64,000 nucleotides of DNA from Roseiarcus sp963741405. Its GTDB lineage: Bacteria > Pseudomonadota > Alphaproteobacteria > Rhizobiales > Beijerinckiaceae. Below are positions 55,188 through 64,000 of the stretch, one piece after another. The DNA lies in NCBI GenBank assembly GCA_963741405.1, contig CAVUHX010000048.1:45676-109675 (forward strand), read 5' to 3'. The first letter of the stretch is position 1. The number at the start of each line of letters is the position of its first letter. The notes under the pieces are model-generated. The model was not told where the DNA came from and made no database searches. It saw nothing but the letters and a program-made list of their open reading frames with translations. The translations under genes and the position numbers were made by a program.

Positions 55188-57143
55188 CTACTCTCCGAGG
55201 CCCATCTGGATGTAGCCGGTCGGGCAGACGTCCATGCAGATGTGGCAGCCGATGCACATTTTGTAATCGGTGTAGACATAGCGCCCGACCGCGCGCTCCT
55301 TCTTCGGCACACGCTTCACCGCCGTCTGCGGGCAATAGATGACGCATTGGTCGCATTCGAAGCACATGCCGCAGCTCATGCAGCGCTCGCCCTCCTTGCG
55401 CGCCTCGGCCTCGCTGAAAGCGACGATCCGCTCGCCGAAATCGCCGAGCACCTTGTCGGCTTCGACGTGGCGCTCGTCGCGGCGGGCCCGCTCGACATAG
55501 GAGAAGTGCCCCTTGAACAAAGCCTCGTGCGAAATGATCTGCGTTGCGCCGCGGTCCTCGTAATTGTGGACGGCGAATTTCTTTGCGTCCGTTCCCGACT
55601 CCTGGTGATGGTCGTAAGGCGCCGGATCGAGCTTGCGGTTGTGCAGTTCGGCGAGCAGGTCGAACTGGTGCGTGTCGACCTTGGGCCGGCGCTCGCCGAG
55701 ATGGCCGGCGAGGAAGTCGGTGATCGTCTCGGCGGCGATGCGGCCGTGGCCGATCGCGGTCGTGAGCAGATGCGGACGGAGCGCGTCGCCGCCGGCGAAG
55801 TGCTTCGGCATCTTCTTGACCTGGTAGACCGGGTCGATCGCGATCGCGCCCCGGCCGCCGTCGAGCCGCTGCAGACCCTCCGCGAAATCGGCCATCTGGC
55901 CGATCGCCGAGATGATCATGTCGCATTCGATCTCGTATTCGGTGCCGTCGATCGGCTGCGGAACCATGCCCTTCATCGTGCATTTGCAGACGCGCATCGC
56001 CCGGGCGAGGCCATTCTCGTCTTTCAGCACTTCGAGCGGCATCACGCCGCCGACGATCTCGATGCCCTCGCGCTTGGCGTCCTCGCGTTCCCGCTCGGCC
56101 GCGGTCATCTGCTCGACCGGGAAGAGGGAGGTCAGGACCGCCTTCACCCCCTCGCGGCGCAGGGTGCCGGCGACGTCGGTCGCGGTATGGCCGAATTCCT
56201 CGCTGATCGGGACGTCGTGTTCGTGGGTCTGGCCGATATGGCCGAGACGGCGCGCGACCGAGGCGACGTCGATCGACGTATCGCCGCCGCCGACCACGAC
56301 GATGCGCATCGCGGTCGAGAACACCCAGCCGCGGTTGAACGCGTCGAGGAAGTCGACGCCGGTGATGCAGTTGTCGGCGTCCGCGCCGGGGACCGGCAGC
56401 GGCCGTCCCTTCTGCGCGCCGATCGCCCAGAAGATCGCGTCGAAATCGCGCTCGAGGTCCTCGACTGTCACGTCGCGCCCGACCTTGACGCCGGTGCGCG
56501 CCTCGACGTCGCCGAGCGCGAGGATCCGGCCGATCTCGGCGTCGAGCATGTCGCGCGGCGTGCGGTAGCCGGGGATGCCGAAGCGCATCATGCCGCCGAG
56601 CCGGTCGTGCGCCTCGAAGATCACCACCGCATGGCCCTTGTGGCGCAGGAAATGCGCCGCGGCGAGGCCGGCGGGGCCGCCGCCGACCACCGCGACTTTC
56701 TTGCCGGTCAGGGCCGGCGCGGCCGGCAGGGCGAGCTTGTTCTCGATCGCCCAGTCGCCGACATATTGCTCGACCGCGTTGATGCCGACGAAGTCGTCGA
56801 CCTCGTTGCGGTTGCAGCCGTCCTCGCACGGCGCCGGGCAGACGCGGCCCATCACGGAGGGAAACGGATTGGCCTCGACCATGCGGTTGAAGGCGTATTG
56901 CTGCCACGGCATGCCGGCGACAGGCGGCTTGTCCATGCCCCGCGCGATGGCGAGCCAGCCGCGGATGTCGTGCCCCGAAGGGCAACTGCCCTGGCAGGGC
57001 GGCGTGCGGTGGACGTAGGTCGGGCATTTGTATGTCTTGTCGGCCTGGAAGATCTTGGTGGTCAGGTCGCTCCACGCCCACGGCGTCTTGCCGTTCTCGA
57101 AGCGGCGAAACGTCAGCTTTTTCGGGTCGGTTGCTTCGGTCAT
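55188..57143 (-). CDS. dsrL: DsrL, NAD(P)-dependent iron-sulfur flavoprotein partner of DsrAB
   Basis: The 651-residue protein resembles the GltD-like small subunit of glutamate synthase. The N-terminal Fe-S part has PPCQGSCPSGHDIRGWLAIA and GRVCPAPCEDGCNRN. The FAD domain is VAVVGGGPAGLAAAHFLRHK, the NAD(P) domain is MRIVVVGGGDTSIDVASVAR. C-terminal ferredoxin clusters are SCGMCFECDQCVIYCP and CIGCHICMDVCPTGYI. DsrL is essential for oxidative Dsr in Allochromatium, taking electrons from DsrAB to NAD(P). It is diagnostic, with dsrEFH, of sulfur oxidation. Confidence 0.95.
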   Translation of the reverse strand: MTEATDPKKLTFRRFENGKTPWAWSDLTTKIFQADKTYKCPTYVHRTPPCQGSCPSGHDIRGWLAIARGMDKPPVAGMPWQQYAFNRMVEANPFPSVMGRVCPAPCEDGCNRNEVDDFVGINAVEQYVGDWAIENKLALPAAPALTGKKVAVVGGGPAGLAAAHFLRHKGHAVVIFEAHDRLGGMMRFGIPGYRTPRDMLDAEIGRILALGDVEARTGVKVGRDVTVEDLERDFDAIFWAIGAQKGRPLPVPGADADNCITGVDFLDAFNRGWVFSTAMRIVVVGGGDTSIDVASVARRLGHIGQTHEHDVPISEEFGHTATDVAGTLRREGVKAVLTSLFPVEQMTAAEREREDAKREGIEIVGGVMPLEVLKDENGLARAMRVCKCTMKGMVPQPIDGTEYEIECDMIISAIGQMADFAEGLQRLDGGRGAIAIDPVYQVKKMPKHFAGGDALRPHLLTTAIGHGRIAAETITDFLAGHLGERRPKVDTHQFDLLAELHNRKLDPAPYDHHQESGTDAKKFAVHNYEDRGATQIISHEALFKGHFSYVERARRDERHVEADKVLGDFGERIVAFSEAEARKEGERCMSCGMCFECDQCVIYCPQTAVKRVPKKERAVGRYVYTDYKMCIGCHICMDVCPTGYIQMGLGE

Positions 57144-57156
57144 TGCCCTCTTCTCC

Positions 57157-58708
<1,552 letters not shown>

Positions 58709-58717
58709 GCGAACTCC

Positions 58718-59450
58718 TCAGGCGCGCCGGGCCGCGGCTTCGAGCCGGGGCGGCGGCGCATGTCGCTTTTCGCGCGTGTTGTCGGCCTGATTGCGCGACG
58801 GGCTGAAGAAGACGCCGGGCGCATGCAGCAGCTTGGAGAACGGGAAGACGATCATCAGCGCCGCGACCAGCGCGAGATGGACGAGCAGCGCAGGGTCGGT
58901 CGGCAGCGGCCGCCAGTCGAACCGCATCAGTCCGAGGAAGAACGCCTTGGTCTCGACGATGTCGGTGCGCGCGACGAAGTTGAGGGTGAGCCCGCTGATG
59001 CCAATCGCGAGAATGAGGCCGAGCATCAGATAGTCGGACGGACAGCTGATATAACGCACCCGGTCCACCGCGACGCGCCGGACGAGCAGGGCGGCCAAGC
59101 GCCGCGACCATCGCCATGCCGAGGAGCGGGCCAAACGGCTGCACGAGCGCGACGATCGCCGGGACCGGCTGGAGAAAGTAGCGGAGGTGGCGCAGCAGCA
59201 CGGCCGCAAGCGCGACATGGAAGACCCAGCCGAACAGCCAGATCCACTTGTTCGACTTGAACAGGCTCTGGAACAGGACGACCTCGCGCGCAACCCGCAG
59301 GGCCACGCCGCCCCGCGTGGTCGGAGCTGGAGTGGTCGGAATCCGCAGCGGAGCGGGCGTCCCGGCATATTGCCAGACCCGAAGGCCGAGGCCGCCGACC
59401 AAAACGATCGTCGCGGCGTAGAACAGCGCAGCGTAGACGACGGTCGCCAC
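58718..59450 (-). CDS. dsrM: DsrM, membrane cytochrome b subunit, frame disrupted by one +1 shift
   Basis: The NarI-like quinone-side subunit of DsrMKJOP. From GTG 59450 (GGGAGGAA upstream) the protein runs through TM helices VVYAALFYAATIVLVGGLG and WIWLFGWVFHVALAAVLL with haem-ligating His. At about 59097 one extra base shifts the frame. The next frame continues LAALLVRRVAVDRVRYISC, DYLMLGLILAIGISGLTLNF and LALVAALMIVFPFSKLLHAPG. Corrected length is about 243 residues, normal for DsrM. The stop lies 9 bp before dsrK. Confidence 0.9.
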
Positions 59451-59521
59451 AAGTTCCTCCCATGCCCAGCGAGCTTCGTCAGCCCGCGGGCGCAATCATT
59501 CGTTCGCTTGGACCGGACGGC

Positions 59522-59857
59522 TCAGACGCACCCGGTCGGCTTCGGCAGGCCGGCGATCTTGCACGCCTGCTTGGCCGGTCCGTAGGGGAATAGGGTATAG
59601 AGGTACTTCTGGTCGCCCTTTTCCTTGCCGTACTTCTTGGTCATCTCCTTGACGAGGATGCGCACGGCTGGAGCGATCTGGTATTCCTCGTAGTAATCCC
59701 GAAGGAAGTTGACGACTTCCCAATGCTCGGGCGTCATCTCGAGGTTCTCGCCTTTCGCGATGAGGTCGGCGAGTTCGGGGGTCCATTCGCCGATGTCGGT
59801 GAGGTAGCCCTCCTCGTCGTGCGGGATGGACATCCCGTTGAATGCGTACGCAGACAT
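59522..59857 (-). CDS. dsrC: DsrC, sulfur-carrying partner of DsrAB
   Basis: The 111-residue protein ends with CKIAGLPKPTGCV. Its two Cys, spaced by ten residues, form the redox-active C-terminal arm that carries the trisulfide substrate between DsrAB and DsrK. The core FLRDYYEEYQIAPAVRILVK is typical. Presence of both Cys distinguishes true DsrC from TusE. It lies between dsrH and dsrM. Confidence 0.97.
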   Translation of the reverse strand: MSAYAFNGMSIPHDEEGYLTDIGEWTPELADLIAKGENLEMTPEHWEVVNFLRDYYEEYQIAPAVRILVKEMTKKYGKEKGDQKYLYTLFPYGPAKQACKIAGLPKPTGCV

Positions 59858-59892
59858 TATTTCTTCTCCTCTTTAGTTTTCCCGGCCGCCGC

Positions 59893-60201
59893 TCACAGCC
59901 AAGCGCAGACGCGAGCGTGGTTCGCGGCCAGATCGACGAAGCCGTCGTAGCCGACGACTTTCACGCCTTCGGCCAGATCCTCCGGCTTCATGCCGCGCGC
60001 AGCGAGATCGGGCCCGAGCGCGTAGACTTCGCAGCGTGCGCGGCTTTCGGCGATGGTCCTGGCGAACGTCCCGCCCTTGCGGGCGCCGAGCACGCCGTCC
60101 TCGATCATCAGAACGGCGTCGCCCTGGAGCGCATGTCCGAAAGCGGTCGCCATCGATCCGCGCTCGAACGGAGACTTGTTGATTGTGTGAAGCGTCGACA
60201 T
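59893..60201 (-). CDS. dsrH: DsrH, sulfurtransferase subunit
   Basis: The 102-residue TusB/DsrH-type protein is part of the DsrE2F2H2 hexamer that receives sulfur from TusA and gives it to DsrC. It shows MSTLHTINKSPFERGSM and GDAVLMIEDGVLGARKG, with Cys in SRARCEVYALG and the C-terminal RVCAW. Gene order dsrE-F-H-C is conserved. Confidence 0.93.
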   Translation of the reverse strand: MSTLHTINKSPFERGSMATAFGHALQGDAVLMIEDGVLGARKGGTFARTIAESRARCEVYALGPDLAARGMKPEDLAEGVKVVGYDGFVDLAANHARVCAWL

Positions 60202-60212
60202 CGATAATTCCC

Positions 60213-60623
60213 TCAGAAGCTCAGGACCACGTCGTTCTCGCCGATGATGCGAGCCATTTCGGCGCGGTCGACGAGATGGATCGAGGGCTTCTCCGCGTAA
60301 TCCTCATTTTCGTCCTCGTAGACGATCGGCATGAGGTCCGCCTGGCTCAGTCCCCGCTCCTCCAAAAACTCGCGTTCGACGTAGAGCTTGCGGACCTCGA
60401 AATCGCCGAGCGCCCGATAGGTCTTGGAGAAGTTCTTCATGCCGATTCCGGCGGTGTCCTGCCCGTCGATCAGCTCGAAGACCCCGTCGTCGATAAAGGC
60501 GAGCGACACGTCCTGTTCGAAGGCCGCTCCGATCAGCACGACCTCGAGCAATTCGAGAGCGTAGATCGTCCCGTATGGCGCTCTGCGGTTGATGTAGAGA
60601 AACTTCTTTTTCGTTTCGCTCAT
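60213..60623 (-). CDS. dsrF: DsrF, sulfurtransferase subunit
   Basis: The 136-residue TusC/DsrF-type protein begins KKFLYINRRAPYGTIYALEL. It carries the family pattern AFEQDVSLAFIDDGVFELID and YVEREFLEERGLSQADLMPI. It forms the hexameric sulfur transferase with DsrE and DsrH. It starts 10 bp after dsrE stops. Confidence 0.94.
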   Translation of the reverse strand: MSETKKKFLYINRRAPYGTIYALELLEVVLIGAAFEQDVSLAFIDDGVFELIDGQDTAGIGMKNFSKTYRALGDFEVRKLYVEREFLEERGLSQADLMPIVYEDENEDYAEKPSIHLVDRAEMARIIGENDVVLSF

Positions 60624-60632
60624 GACGCGCCC

Positions 60633-61025
60633 TCAATCCCCGAACGTGACCATGCGGTCGGCCTGGATGCCGGCCTCGATCAGTTGCCCGAGGCCCGATA
60701 TCCGGAAGCCCGGCGCGATGTTGTCGGCGTCCTTGCCCTGCCGCTTGGCCTCGTTGGCGTCGAGGATGCCGCGCCGCTGCGCCGCCGCGATGCACACGAC
60801 GAGATCGACGTGGTGCATGAGCGCAACTTCGCTCCACTGCTTCTGCAGGTTGCGGTCGTCCTGTGGGGGCACGGTCAGGCGCGTGCCGTTGTTGACGCCG
60901 TCGTGATAGAAGAACACGCGAAAGATCTCATGCCCCTTGGCGAGCGCCGCCTTCACGAACTGCAGGGCGCTGTCGGACGCCTGGTGCGTGTAGGGCCCCT
61001 CATTGACGACAACTCCGAACTTCAA
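60633..61025 (-). CDS. dsrE: DsrE, sulfurtransferase catalytic subunit
   Basis: The 130-residue protein begins KFGVVVNEGPYTHQASDSA and has the active-site Cys at residue 78 (HHVDLVVCIAAAQRRGI), the same position as the essential Cys of Allochromatium DsrE. It starts at TTG 61025, chosen because AAGGAG lies 7 bp upstream and no ATG or GTG fits. DsrE in a dsr operon indicates the oxidative direction. Confidence 0.95.
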   Translation of the reverse strand: MKFGVVVNEGPYTHQASDSALQFVKAALAKGHEIFRVFFYHDGVNNGTRLTVPPQDDRNLQKQWSEVALMHHVDLVVCIAAAQRRGILDANEAKRQGKDADNIAPGFRISGLGQLIEAGIQADRMVTFGD

Positions 61026-61119
61026 ACCGCTCTCCTTCGGCGCGGCTCAGCGCCATTCTTGTAAGAGTCCCGTCGTCGCGTGGGAGGCGACGACGACGGG
61101 CAAGCGCCAGTCGCGGCGC

Positions 61120-62200
61120 TCAAAAGTGGAGGTGCGCCGACATGTTCATGGACTTGCGCGCACCGGTCCATGTATCGAGGTGGTGCTTGGTAAAGGCGAA
61201 ACCCGTGATTTCGAAGAAGCGCGGCCAGCCGATCCGCTCGATCCACTCCCCCAATCGCTCCCACGGGCGGCCGCCTGCCTTGTAGGCGTAAAGAATTCTT
61301 GAGAACGACCTCTTCGACTTCCGGCCAGCGCGGCGGATTGTTGGGCAAGTTGGCGATGACCAGCTTGTGGAAGGTCGGCTTCGAGCGCGCGTTCGAGTGT
61401 TTGCCGCCGACCCAGACGGCCAGCTTGGTCGAATCCGCGCCATTGATTTGCATCGGCGGACACGGCGGATAGCAGGCGCCGCAGCAGATGCACTTGCTCT
61501 CGTCGACTTCCAGGGATGGCTTTCCGTTGACCATTGCGGGGCGAATCGCCGCCACCGGGCAGCGCGCAACGACGGCCGGCCGCTCGCACACCTTGGACAC
61601 GAGATCGTGATTGATGCGCGGGGGTTTGGTGTATTGCACGTTGATCGAGATGTCGCCCTGGCCGCCGCAATTGATCTGGCAACAGGAGGTGGTGATGCGC
61701 ACGCGGCTCGGCATCTCGGTGTGCGTGAACTCGTGATGCATTTTGTCCATCAGGCTCTTGACCACGCCCGACGCGTCGGTGCCCGGGATGTCGCAATGCA
61801 GCCACCCTTGCGTGTGCGAGATCATCGACACCGAATTGGCGGTGCCGCCGACCGGGAAGCCTTCGGCGATCAGCTTGTCGATCAGCGGCTGAACCTTGTC
61901 TAAGGAGCTCAGCATGAACTCGATGTTGCTGCGGGTGGTGAACCGAACGTGGCCCTCGGCGAACTGGTCGCCGATGTCGCAGAGCTTGCGGATGGTGAAC
62001 ACGTCCATCTGGCGCTGTGTGCCGGCGCGCACCGTCCAGACTTCGTCACCGCTCTTGGCGACATGACGCAGCACGCCCGGACGCGGGTGGTCGTGCCAGG
62101 CCCATTGGCCGTAGTTCTTTTTCAACAGCGGGTGCATGTATTGAAAGGGATCCGGCACGCCTAACTCGATGGGGCGTCTCATTTGCGTCGCAACGTTCAT
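61120..62200 (-). CDS. dsrB: DsrB, dissimilatory sulfite reductase beta subunit (oxidative type), frame disrupted by one +1 shift
   Basis: DsrB contributes to the siroheme-[4Fe-4S] sulfite reductase that here runs in reverse, oxidising DsrC-bound sulfur to sulfite. Motifs include RITTSCCQINCGGQGD (cluster/siroheme Cys) and the ferredoxin-domain CICCGACYPPCPPMQ. At about 61296 one extra base (AAG-A-ATT) shifts the frame. The correct frame then ends ILYAYKAGGRPWERLGEWIE, later AHLHF, giving about 359 residues, the normal length. Read uncorrected, the protein would have an unrelated C-terminus of about 90 residues. Confidence 0.94.
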
Positions 62201-62277
62201 TCGCGGTCTCTCCCAAAGCTCTTGTCTTTGAACCGCGCCGCCGGACTTGCGTCCAGCGGTCGGCTCAATTCGATCTC

Positions 62278-63579
62278 CTACTCGGCGGCGACGTCGATAT
62301 TCTTTTCCCTCGCCTTGCGCTCGAAATACTTCTCCGCCTCGACGGTGAAATCATCGGTGCGGACATAGCAGGACGTGCGCGGATGGTTGACCATGTTTGG
62401 ATCGGGATCGATTTCGACCGCCTCGAGGAAGGCCGGCAGGCCGATGCGGTCGATGGTTTCGCCGATGCGCTCATGCTCGAGCGCGTTCTCGGAAAAGAAA
62501 TCGACCAGCTTGCGGCCCAATTCGACGAGCTTCTCGTAGTCCTCGTCGGTGTCGAGCTTCATGAAGGGAACGAGCACCGTGCCCATCAGGTCGCCGACCT
62601 TGAGGGCGCGCTTACCGCCGACCAGGATCGCCGCGCCCCGGTCGTCGCCGGGCGAGAGCGCCTTGGGCATCACGTTGAGGCAATGCATGCAGCGCACGCA
62701 GGACTTGTTGTCGACGTCGAGCGTGTCGTCGTCGTTGAGGCTCAATGCGCGCGTCGGGCACATCGAGATGACGGTATCGATCATGTGCTTCCGTCCGACC
62801 CGCTTGACGTGGGCCTTCACCTCTTCCTGGTTGACCTTCATGTGGTCGCGCCAAGTGCCAATCACGGCGAAGTCGGCGCGATGGATCGCGTTGACGCAAT
62901 CGTTGCCGCAGCCGGAGAACTTGAATTTGAACTTGTATGGCAGCGCCGGGCGATGCATCTCGTCGAGGAACGAGTTGAGCACCGTCCGGTGAGCCTTGAC
63001 CTCGTCGTAACAGGACATTTCGCAACGCGCGTGGCCGACGCAACTCGTCGAGGTGCGCATCGCCGGACCCGCGCCGCCCAGATCGAAGCCGATCTCATTG
63101 AGAGCGTCGAAAGCCTTCTGGGCGTTTTCGGTCGTGCAGCCCTGGAACATGATGTCGCCGCTCTGGCCGTGGAAGGCGATCAGGCCCGAGCCGTGCTCCT
63201 CCCAGATGTCGCAGAGCTGGCGCAGGACATCGGTGCTGTAATGGTAGCCCGCCGGCGGCTGCACGCGCAGCGTATGGAATTCTTTCGAGGCGGGGTACTG
63301 CGAGGCGACCTCGGAAAAGCGCGGAATGATGCCGCCGCCATAGCCGAACACCGAAACGGTGCCGCCCTTCCAGTAGCCGAGCCGTTCCTCATAGGAATGC
63401 TCGAGTTGCCCGAGCAGGTCGTTCATCATCGGGGCGTATTGCTTGTCGCCGGCGTCGCGCAGGCGCTTGAGCCCCGTGACGAAGCTCGGCCACGGCCCGG
63501 TTTCGAGCTGGTCGAGCATGGGGGTCGGGTGATGGCCCTTGGAGGGGGTCATGGTCTTGTCTTCCTCTGACACCGGCAT
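62278..63579 (-). CDS. dsrA: DsrA, dissimilatory sulfite reductase alpha subunit (oxidative type)
   Basis: The 433-residue protein is intact. It has the paired Cys motifs for siroheme and its bridged cluster in TSCVGHARCEMSCYDEVKAH and KFSGCGNDCVN. A ferredoxin domain follows with CPTRALSLNDDD and SCVRCMHCLNVMP. AGGGAGAAA precedes ATG 63579. It is first in the dsrABEFHCMKLJOP order, the layout of sulfur-oxidising Proteobacteria. The promoter lies 150-180 bp upstream and carries a full palindromic operator. Confidence 0.97.
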   Translation of the reverse strand: MPVSEEDKTMTPSKGHHPTPMLDQLETGPWPSFVTGLKRLRDAGDKQYAPMMNDLLGQLEHSYEERLGYWKGGTVSVFGYGGGIIPRFSEVASQYPASKEFHTLRVQPPAGYHYSTDVLRQLCDIWEEHGSGLIAFHGQSGDIMFQGCTTENAQKAFDALNEIGFDLGGAGPAMRTSTSCVGHARCEMSCYDEVKAHRTVLNSFLDEMHRPALPYKFKFKFSGCGNDCVNAIHRADFAVIGTWRDHMKVNQEEVKAHVKRVGRKHMIDTVISMCPTRALSLNDDDTLDVDNKSCVRCMHCLNVMPKALSPGDDRGAAILVGGKRALKVGDLMGTVLVPFMKLDTDEDYEKLVELGRKLVDFFSENALEHERIGETIDRIGLPAFLEAVEIDPDPNMVNHPRTSCYVRTDDFTVEAEKYFERKAREKNIDVAAE

Positions 63580-63729
63580 TTTCTCCCTCTTAATGACCGA
63601 CGCTTGTCCGCGTCCGACGGAATTGACCGGGGTGCGTCCGGAAGAACCTCGACCGCGGAACGTCGCTCAGGCCGCAGCCGACGACGAATCCGCGCGACGA
63701 CCCTCTTCCCTCGGCGCCGGAACTGAACG

Positions 63730-63758
63730 ATAATAGCGAAAAATTCGAATATGTGAAT
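63730..63758 (-). promoter_or_regulatory. dsr operon promoter with ATTC-N8-GAAT operator
   Basis: On the minus strand TTCACA (63752-63757), a 16-bp spacer and TATTAT (63730-63735) form a good sigma-70-like promoter in a short AT-rich island. The perfect palindrome ATTCGAATATGTGAAT (63743-63758) covers the -35 box and half the spacer. I recall ATTC-N8-GAAT as the binding sequence of SqrR, the persulfide-responsive ArsR-family repressor of Rhodobacter capsulatus. The divergent plus-strand gene could share this control. Confidence 0.65.
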
Positions 63759-63820
63759 AGGTTCGCTGAAAAAATTGTCGGCGAGACGGCTCGCCGGCCG
63801 GCGTGGTCAGGACGGAAACG

Positions 63821-64000
63821 ATGGTGGAAGGCCCGGTGAAGCTTCTCGAATTGCAGGAGAAACGGCCTTTGCGCCGCTCTCCGTTCCGTCTCGGGGATAG
63901 CGCCGATCGCGCCGCTTACGAAGCTTGGCGTGAGGCCAAGCTCGAGGCCTATCCGAGACGCAAGGAGGATTTTCTGGTCGAAGTCGGAGACCTCGGCGCC
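63821..64000 (+). CDS. N-terminal part of an unidentified protein divergent from dsrA (runs off the window)
   Basis: ATG 63821 opens a frame of 60 codons that continues past the window end. It reads VKLLELQEKRPLRRSPFRLG, then DRAAYEAWREAKLEAYPRRK and EDFLVEVGDLGA. This looks like a real protein start. It vaguely recalls the N-terminus of TauD/TfdA-type dioxygenases that I have seen near sulfur genes, but the catalytic residues are outside, so I make no firm assignment. The 240 bp shared with dsrA suggests divergent control. Confidence 0.6.
   Translation, partial: MVEGPVKLLELQEKRPLRRSPFRLGDSADRAAYEAWREAKLEAYPRRKEDFLVEVGDLGA

Overview
The window looks like GC-rich chromosomal DNA of an alphaproteobacterium, most likely a member of Hyphomicrobiales (Rhizobiales). 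The support is the heterotetrameric sarcosine oxidase operon, a Cys-type intracellular PHB depolymerase, a DUF1674/SDHAF4-like protein, a fused urease gamma/beta subunit, and structured extragenic palindromes of a kind I associate with this order. I cannot place the genus. The dominant theme is chemotrophic or phototrophic sulfur oxidation.

Left part (1-11 kb): a patchwork with some low-GC DNA. It holds the 3' end of an OLD-type TOPRIM nuclease, a Fic/Doc toxin gene broken by an in-frame TGA, urease structural genes (ureAB and ureC) with a VapBC toxin-antitoxin pair wedged between them, an IS110-family transposase, then phaZ, an L,D-transpeptidase, a DUF1674 protein and a zinc-ribbon protein.

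Middle (11-37.8 kb): housekeeping and accessory blocks. These are ugd-glycosyltransferase-manC (exopolysaccharide precursors); soxBDAG (sarcosine oxidation, minus strand); a TSUP-type exporter divergent from an Rrf2 regulator; a class A acid phosphatase; a sugar-phosphate operon gnd-zwf-HAD-pgi-pgl-GH15 glucoamylase; an HTH protein; an FGGY kinase; a membrane protein; and an aminotransferase.

Right part (38-63.6 kb): an energy island. A [NiFe] hydrogenase operon of the Isp type (protease, HupH-like chaperone, hynS-isp1-isp2-hynL, plus strand) faces a long minus-strand sulfur block. That block reads dsrA-B-E-F-H-C-M-K-L-J-O-P, a TrpD2-like gene, dsrN, cysG, then dsrE2-tusA, a FadL-type porin and sulfide:quinone oxidoreductase. 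The presence of dsrEFH, dsrL and tusA marks the Dsr system as oxidative (reverse) Dsr. SQR would oxidise sulfide to sulfane sulfur. DsrE2 and TusA would carry sulfur in the cytoplasm, DsrEFH and DsrC would hand it to DsrAB, DsrL would couple to NAD(P), and DsrMKJOP would exchange electrons with the quinone pool. The Isp subunits of the hydrogenase resemble DsrM and DsrK, so H2 and sulfur electrons probably meet in the same pool.

Two cross-cutting observations stand out. First, three sulfur transcription units (dsrA, dsrE2, sqr) carry a shared palindrome ATTC-N8-NAAT (or its complement) overlapping a plausible promoter core. As I recall it, this matches the operator of the persulfide sensor SqrR. 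Second, nine loci are interrupted by twelve single-base changes that all shift the frame by +1. This is more like a systematic sequence error than gene decay, and it affects how ureC, dsrB, dsrM, dsrK, dsrN, the TrpD2-like gene and two others should be read. The apparent dsrN-cysG fusion may have the same cause.
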